A stretch of 64,000 nucleotides of DNA. It comes from Dichetophora obliterata (lineage: Eukaryota; Arthropoda; Insecta; Diptera; Sciomyzidae). The notes beneath the pieces are model-generated. The model did no database searches, was not told where the DNA came from, and saw only the letters and a list, made by a program, of their open reading frames with translations. Shown piece after piece: positions 57,113 through 64,000 of the stretch. The DNA is taken from positions 264,218,850-264,282,849 of the forward strand of contig OY986435.1 of assembly GCA_963920525.1 (NCBI GenBank). Reading direction: 5' to 3'. The position numbers and the translations under genes were made by a program. Numbering within the stretch: position 1 is the first letter of the stretch; every line of letters begins with the position of its first letter.

Positions 57113-58305
57113 CACTTTTAAAAACGTTTAACCCAGACTTTGCACTTCTAACGTTTATTTTCATTTAACAAACGAACAGTTTAAAATGAAATAGTAGAAC
57201 GTATATTTTCATATTTAAAATGAAAATTGTTAAATGAGATTCGAAAAGGTTCGTTTGATTTCTAACAATGGACATTTTGAAATGCTATAGTAAAACGTTT
57301 GTTTTAGTTTTAAAAACGAAAATTTTAAAATTGATTTCTAAAATATTCGTTTTATTTTTAACAGTTAACATTTTAAAATGAAATAGTAAAACAATTATTT
57401 GCATTTTAAAAACGAAAAATATCATTATTTCCTATTAATTAAAACAATTTCCAAAAATTCCCATTTTCATTATTTTTATTAATTAAAAAGCGTTTTATTG
57501 GTTTTCAAAATTATAGTTTTATTTCATAATATTGCATCCCACAGTATATATTGTAAAAAAAAATTAAATTTTTCAGATTTTATTAATTTTATTTTTAATA
57601 CTTGCCCTTTAGTTGTGGCTGGAACTGCTCCAACTCAAACACTTTCATTATTTTCTCCATTGAACAGCAATTGACTGAATCAGTGTTAATTTTAGTAATT
57701 AAAAATAAACAGGCAGTTTGAGTGATGAAATCGAGAATGAAAATATTTTATTTTCTGAACAAACATCAAATACATAACTAAATGAAACATATAAAACAAA
57801 CCACTCGTTATTAATAAGTGTTTTTTAACAAAGTATAAGTGAAACCAACACCCCCACAGGAATTGTATTTATATATTTATATTTATATTAATTTTACTAT
57901 GTCATGGTAACACGTTCGTAGTGGTTTTAAAAAGGTTTCGTTTCATTTGTATCGTTAAAAATGTGCGTTTTCATTTTTGTATGGCGTAAATATTTCTTGA
58001 AATATTAATTTTAACCTACTATTTTATAGTGAAACATTCGTAGTTGTTTGTAAAACCTCTCGTTTTACTTTTTTAGTTAAAACGGTCTGTTTTGCTTTTC
58101 AATTTAATAATGTGCATTTTCATTTTGTATGGCGCAAAATGTTTTTAAAAATCTTAATTTTACCCTACCATATCATGGTAAAATATTCATAGTTGTTTTC
58201 AAAACGTTCCGTTTTACTTTTCTTCTGAAAAATGTGCGCTTTAATTTTTGTATGGCCTAAAATATTTCTATAAATATTAATTTTACCAAACGTTTTTAAA
58301 ATGTG
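57113..58305. mobile_element. element with inverted ends and tandem arrays in both halves
   Basis: The ends CACTTTTAAAAACGTTT and the inverse of CACATTTTAAAAACGTTT face each other. The left half has about three units around AAAATGAAATAGTAAAACG (57180, 57280, 57380). The right half has three units of about 130 bp around GTAAAACATTCGTAGTTGTT and TTTTGTATGGC (57895, 58015, 58150). No coding region is recognised. Confidence 0.7.
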
Positions 58306-59940
58306 CTTTTTGGATTTTTTTGTTTTCTCAGTGTAAGCAAGCATTTGTGTGTTGGTCAAATTATTAGGAACAAAAAAAGAAAAACAAAACACAGCCCCAA
58401 CCCAAGCAACCAACCAAACGACCATCCGACCTAACCAACTAAGTAATCAAGGCAAAGCAAGCATTCGGGTCTAATTCAGGCGCAGAACTACGTCTTTATG
58501 CACACGGGAAGGAATACAATTTAATTACCTATTTTGTTTTTGTTCCTTTCGGAAGAGAGTAAGATACTAAGTTAGAAGTATAAAAGTTGCAACCTTATCT
58601 GCTGCCTTTACTTTATGTTGTTTTTACAGACACTGTTGTTGTTGTTATTGTTGATGTGGTAGCTTTTTGTAGTAAAGGTGGTTGGTAATGGTCGTGTTGC
58701 TCCGGAAATGAAAAATAATACATCAAACAACAACAATTGTTAGTCTTTGCATATCAAGTTGGCTTTCAACTACGTGACTGCAACAAAGAATGCAGCCAAG
58801 GATACTCTGTTGTTGGTTTGTTGGTTGTTTAGCTGAGCTAAGCTGAGCAATTTACATATATAAAATCTTATCTCGTCTTCGTCATCTTTATTTTAAAAGT
58901 TATTGCCTTGAATAAAGGTAAATAAAGTTATGCGTTTTGTTGTGGATAAATTTATAGAAACACGATTTGAGTTCTCGCATGGGTTCTATAGCATGTATGT
59001 ATGTATGTGAAGATAAATCCGAAACTTTTACAAATGTATAATTTGTGTTTTTCACAACTATTTTTAGTGCAATTACAATAAAGCAGTCGAAGGGGATACA
59101 ATTTTTTCCCACCCAGTCAAACATATTCTAATAATAATTGGAATAAGCTTATTACTCTTGTCCAGATAATAAATTAATAAATGGTCATGTAAAATGGCAT
59201 TGAAACAGACAATGAGCTTGTGTTTTAAAAAGCTGTAAAATAATAATTTAAATTTTGCTTTATTTACAAAATATCAAATGCGCAATGTATTCTGCTTACC
59301 AAACTTAAAATAGCAGTGAGCTTGAAAAGCAATCCATAAAAGCAAAATGAATGCAAACTTATATAAACAGAAAAATTAAAAAAATGCATCATGATAAAAC
59401 ATTAATAATGAACAATAAATGAATTGTGAAAAAACCAAATAAATAATATATATTAAATAAAAATTGATAGCATCACATACACAATGTGCTACCATTATAA
59501 ACATACAATATCAATTACGAAAATATATGTTTTTTTTTGTGTGAATAAGTTAGTACAATATGCAATCTTTTTTTTTTGTAATGCAAGTTGAAATACAAAA
59601 TTTTTGTATTTGGTGCAAAAATTAATAAATTTGTCGGTGTTCCAAGTCTGGAGAGAGCGACGCACAGTGGGATCAAAAATCACTTTTCTCGGTATTAGCT
59701 AAATCAAATTTTTGTTTTGCTTTCTGAATAATTGTTGGTATCGGGCAGTGCAGCCGCGAACATTCTAAAAAAAATATCTATGAAAAGGTCAGAAAAGTAT
59801 CCACGTATCAAAATCAAAAAACCAATAATATATTCATTTTTTTAACACAAAAATACATCTTTAATATTTTTAAACAATGAACCCCAATTTTTTAAGCTTC
59901 CATAACAATTTTATTTATTTAATTTTAAGACTAACAAATA
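58306..59940. other. unassigned spacer
   Basis: Includes a GTTGTTGTTGTTATTGTTG patch near 58635 and the GCGACGCACAGTG motif at 59657-59669. No gene recognised. Confidence 0.4.
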
Positions 59941-60786
59941 TTATTATGTTGATTTTATATGATTTAAATACAAATTCTAAATGTTTGATAGCTTAAATCA
60001 TACTTGATTTTAAATCCAAATTCTAGTTGTTTTATAGTTTAAAATCGTTTATTGAGCTTTAGGTCAAGGTTAGAACAATTAATTGTTCTAACAAATCTTG
60101 CCAAAAAAACAACAACAGCAACAAAAATTTTCAATATGAAAAGGAAATTACTACTAGGGTATTTTATTGCAATTTTGGCCCTGCTAAAGGCTTCATCAGA
60201 AATCTTTGTGATACTCGTGCAAGCGCGCACTAGCGCAGTGCACCACAGAGGCGATGAGATTTGAAGTTTCAATTTCTCAGTTTTTCTCCCATATCATATT
60301 TTCATATTTGTTGTAGTATTTTTGCTTTACTTCAGTCTTTAGGCTTATGTTATTATTATGGAGTCCAACAGTCTGTTGGAAGTCTTCCACTAACAAAGCA
60401 TGGTTACTGAAGTTATTTTTAGATTTTGCTGATATATTTTCAGCCTGTTTCTGTTTGGTCGTGCTCTACCATTTGATTAAAGTTTTTTCTAAATGACCTT
60501 GTAGTTTATTATGTTGATTTTATATGATTTAAATACAAATTCTAATTGTGTGATAGTTGAAATCATACTTGAGCTAGTGATGTTTTCCTTTTCATATTGA
60601 AAACGTTGTTGTTGTTGTTTCTTTGGAAAGATTCGTTAGAACATTTAATTGTTCTAACCTTGACCTTAAGCTCAATAAACGATTTTTAACTATCAGACAA
60701 CTAGAATTTGCATTTAAAATTAAGTATGATGTAAACTATCAAACATTTAGAATTTGTATTTAAATCATATAAAATCAACATAATAA
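59941..60786. mobile_element. foldback repeat with an additional direct copy
   Basis: 59941-60150 and about 60580-60786 are inverted copies beginning TTATTATGTTGATTTTATATG. A direct partial copy of the left arm lies at 60508-60575. A further inverted match (AGTTTTTTCTAAATGACC, 60481, with its inverse near 60792-60815) overlaps the right edge, so the structure is a palindrome within a palindrome. It has no gene. Confidence 0.7.
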
Positions 60787-60815
60787 ATAACATGGTCATT
60801 TAGAAAAAAAAAACT

Positions 60816-61127
60816 TTACTAACAAATATTTTTAATTAAAATAATATAATAAGAAATGCTACACAAAATAATATTAAAAAGAAACATAAATTTCGGTACT
60901 TCTGTCTTTTACATGTGTTGCTATTGCCCATTGATAACATATATTTTATAAGTATAATATTTAGACAAAAGCTATATACACAACAATATATACCCAGCAA
61001 AAGTGATTCCAAAGGAAGCTAAAGTGGGTAGGAAAGTCTTGAATTCCATTTTCCACTTTCATACCCCGAAGGCATTCTTTAAACATATGCATGTCTTTGG
61101 GAGGAATGCTTACCATAATCTTCTCTA
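60816..61127. other. unassigned spacer
   Basis: AT-rich, nothing recognised. Ends in the TA target site at 61126-61127. Confidence 0.4.
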
Positions 61128-62248
61128 CACGCAGAGAAAAGACATGGTAGAGACATGATTACTGCAATAATAATTTTTTTACTAAAATTATTGTATTATT
61201 TCTGCAAACCCAAATTTTTGCCTCAATAAAGTCATTATTTACTAATGGTGGTACCAAAAATAACATTATAGATGAAATCATAACATCATTGAAATCGTCA
61301 ACATACTATGATTGCCTCAACTATTAGTTGCAACAAAAATGTTGTAGTTCTGTCAATCATAATAAATGTGAATATTATTATAGAGACAAACATATTAGAA
61401 TTTTGAATGTTTGTCTGAACTATTTTTTGCTTGTTGGCAAACGAAGCAGAACATAACCAAAAATCGAAAGAATTTATTGTATCTGAACAGTTTGCAGGAA
61501 AAACTTTCACTTCATTCAGACACAATAAGTTTTATCGATTCCTGGCTATGTGCTGTTTCGTTTGTCAACTGTTCAATTATTGTATTTTGTTTTAAATCGC
61601 CTGATCTTAAAAATAGCACGCAGAAAAGTGACATTTTCGACTTTAACTGTAACAAACATGTCTCTATTTACCGAAAACATATTTCGCAATTCTTACCATA
61701 TTTTGTTTATCCCAAATATTGCTATTTTTGTGGCAATGCACTTAATGTACCATGTTTGTGAATGGCATTAGTCAGGCGAGCTGTAGTAACGGCTGTGGCT
61801 TACTGGTATTGTGCGTGGATCGTAGGCGAAAAAGCCGCGGTTCAAACCCCAGCTCGGACAGAAAATTTTATCAAAAAGATTTTTCAATTGAATTAATATT
61901 TCTGTTCTGTCCAATGGCAAACCTTTGGAGATATCCAATTTATAGCTGTGGAAATTGGAGTGCATGAAAATAATTAATATTCAATAATATTCTGGATCCT
62001 AAAAATAAATTCATAATATAGTTGTTGCAATCATTTCATTTTTGACCCAATAAGAGAATAATGATTGTTTCAATAATATTTTGGTTCCTACAAAAAAGTT
62101 CCTTTTCTAAATATGGTTGTTGTTATCATTTTATTATGATCAAAGAAAATATTGTATGTTTAAGAACATGTTGGCAACAATCATAATCCGAATCATACTA
62201 TGTTCCTCTTAAAACATGGTTGTTGCAACTATGTTTTTTCTCTGCGTG
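61128..62248. mobile_element. 1.1 kb MITE-like element with tRNA-like core
   Basis: The ends CACGCAGAGAAAA and its inverse are flanked by TA (61126-61127, 62249-62250). The parts next to the ends share ACATGGTT- and GTTGCAAC-type motifs. A tRNA-like segment lies in the right half. There is no transposase. The TA duplication fits Tc1/mariner-type mobilisation. Confidence 0.75.
61777..61860 (+). other. tRNA-like sequence with Pol III A and B boxes
   Basis: TGGCTTACTGG (61796-61806) fits the A box and GGTTCAAACCC (61839-61849) the B box, 43 bp apart as in genuine tRNAs. CGAGCTG (61777-61783) and CAGCTCG (61850-61856) can pair. The anticodon and T stems are poor, so I call it a tRNA-derived promoter and not a tRNA gene. 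Confidence 0.5.
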
Positions 62249-62250
62249 TA

Positions 62251-62612
62251 TAAATATTAAAAAATTACTGTATTTAAATTTAACTATTTTCTTAGTTATG
62301 GCTTAGTTATATTTCTTAGTTATTGTTATGGTGACATTAAGTTGCTTGGTTTTTTCGGTATTTTGATTTTTTTATGCATAACAAGACTTTTTAAAAAAAT
62401 ATTGGTAAAAATTTTTAAATTTGTAATTCAAAAATGTAATTTTTGTATTACATTCAGAATATGAATATATTCTACTTAAGTTTTGAAAAATTATATTTTA
62501 TATCTCGAAAAATATAGATTTTCTCAGTAAAATGCATTTTTTTATGAAAAGTCGATAATTAAGAAAAATAACGGTAAACGAAAGCTTTTCGAAAATATTT
62601 TGTACGTTTAAT
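62251..62612. other. AT-rich spacer
   Basis: No gene or repeat recognised. Confidence 0.4.
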
Positions 62613-63557
62613 CGGTCATTCCATGTCAAATCGGACGCTTTTGTCCAAAAACTAATTTTGACGATTCCGATTCCATTTCAAAAATAGAGTGTCTTCAGAG
62701 AAATGCTATATTTTAACGAGTTGATAAAATTTTTCAATTTGATTGATTTTACATATCGTCGCTGCGCCAGAAAAATCAGTTATGTGATTTTTGTAAATTT
62801 TTTTATCGCATATTTTGTTTACACTATCTATTCCACCCATATTTTTGCATTTGCAGTTTTTTATTCCTCTTATGCTTTAGAAGTGATCAAAAACAGTTAT
62901 TCCTCGCAGTACCAGAAATGCTCTGAAAAAAATTTTTTTTGCTCTCCTGAAAAGTTACTGAAAAACATATAACTGTTTTTGTTGGCGCAGCGACGATTCT
63001 AACCAAGTTTAGTAAAAACATACTAAAAATTCAATTCTTAATTAAAAATAAAGTATTTTGTAGTTAAAAATTGTGTAGTCAATTTTTGAAATTTTTTTTG
63101 AAAATTTTGTTAAAAATAGTAAACATTGATTCTGCAACATCAAATTTTGAAAATTATTTTTTGAAAAATTTTGAAATAGCATTAAGAATGAATGCTATAA
63201 TACGATAATATTTTCAAAGTGCCAAAAAAATAGTGGTGCTGACCTTGAAAAATGGGAATGAAATTTTTAGTGATCAAAAAATTTAAAATTTTTCTCGAAA
63301 GTGTTTGTAAAAAAGTACACTACAATAAAGACATTTTTTTGTTGGACTTACGGTTTAGAAGATATAGTTGTTTGAGTACATGTCCAAATGACAATTTTTG
63401 TTTTTCTTTATAAATTTTTACTGTGTGCAAAAAAAATTGAAAATTATAAAAAAATAAGCAAATATTTTTCTTTTTAAAGTACTATCCACGTGCAAAGTAC
63501 CAAATTTTTACAGAAATGTGAGTTCCGAAAAGCGTCCTATTTGATATGGAATGACCG
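62613..63557. mobile_element. 945 bp TIR element
   Basis: CGGTCATTCCATGTCAAATC and the following GGACGCTTT are inverted at the right end with two mismatches over 29 bp. The flanking AT could be a 2 bp duplication. It contains a nested TIR element and no supported gene. Confidence 0.85.
62755..62997. mobile_element. 243 bp nested MITE
   Basis: The ends ATCGTCGCTGCGCCA and its inverse, continuing about 30 bp to AACTG/CAGTTAT, form the TIRs. The interior open frame (62703-62972) crosses the element border and is not a gene. Target duplication unclear. Confidence 0.8.
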
Positions 63558-64000
63558 ATATCTAGTATTTTGAAAATTTGTGTTATTATGAAATCAAAAT
63601 TATTGCGATATCTTGAAAATTAGAGATTTCCTCAATATAACACATTTTCTTTAGAATTAGAATGAGAAAAAACCGATTAAAATTTCAATTTTTTAATTTG
63701 CAAGCAAACATCTCGGCCATATTCAAATCGATGTTCATCAAATTTCCTTTGTCTTAAAGGTCAAATAAATTAACTTCGAGAAATGAGAAAAGATTAACCG
63801 TTACTTCACCAATTCAATGTCTTATATTGTTTTCACAATACCTTTAAAATATTCAGTTTGTGCTCAAAAAATAGGCCAAAAGCTCTTTTTCTTGCATATA
63901 CCCCACTGTTTCATAGTACATTTCATTTATCTGAAAAAATTGCTTAATTTTGACACAAAATTCAGTAAACAGTTTCTATCTTTAAGTATTATGGGCTACC
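63558..64000. other. AT-rich end of window
   Basis: Nothing recognised. Confidence 0.4.

Noticed and set aside
56924..57121. Thr/Gln-rich small protein
   Set aside because: Translation of a CAA/ACA simple repeat.
62703..62972. 89-codon frame as a membrane protein
   Set aside because: It runs across the border of a nested MITE and its hydrophobicity follows from T-rich DNA.

Overview
The window looks like repeat-dense, AT-rich nuclear DNA of a fly (Diptera, probably a schizophoran fly). Support comes from two Bel/Pao LTR retrotransposons, mariner and hAT relics, many foldback elements and MITEs, CAA/CAG-rich simple sequence, and the absence of any bacterial gene organisation. I could not find a convincing host protein-coding gene. 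Almost everything that can be recognised is a mobile element, often nested two or three deep. All assignments come from reading the sequence; no database was searched.

Layout. 0-6 kb: unassigned DNA, then a 2.9 kb long-inverted-repeat element (2691-5562) with another dispersed repeat in its centre. 6.3-10.2 kb: an hAT relic that keeps the transposase C-terminus and right end, split by a 2.85 kb DNA transposon (7223-10075) with a decayed DDE-like transposase. 12-13.6 kb: a near-perfect 38 bp hairpin and a mariner relic. 14-18.3 kb: a foldback element with an 8 bp target duplication and a MITE in one arm only, beside an ACTAGT-rich element that itself contains an hAT-type element. 18.3-19 kb: a palindrome-rich repeat with tRNA-like Pol III boxes.

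19.0-39.1 kb is the main structure. A minus-strand Bel/Pao element (19011-39121, 5 bp duplication GGGAT) is split by a plus-strand Bel/Pao element (23555-37103, 5 bp duplication CCGAT). The inner element has almost identical 441 bp LTRs and an uninterrupted 1785-residue Gag-Pol. It also has a very long leader containing a 3.4 kb foldback insertion, a duplicated segment and an array of regular hairpins. After pol it carries an extra reading frame that repeats the three-zinc-knuckle nucleocapsid module and sits behind splice-acceptor-like sequence. That extra frame is my best candidate for something little described.

39-64 kb: AT-rich DNA with successive MITEs, foldbacks and hAT-type elements, many with clear target duplications. 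It includes a 2.25 kb TIR transposon (53281-55527) whose minus-strand transposase is interrupted by a likely 106 bp intron, and a second element carrying tRNA-like sequence (61128-62248). The genes act only for their own elements. The interest lies in nesting order, in how nonautonomous elements are built, and in the architecture of the inner Bel/Pao element.
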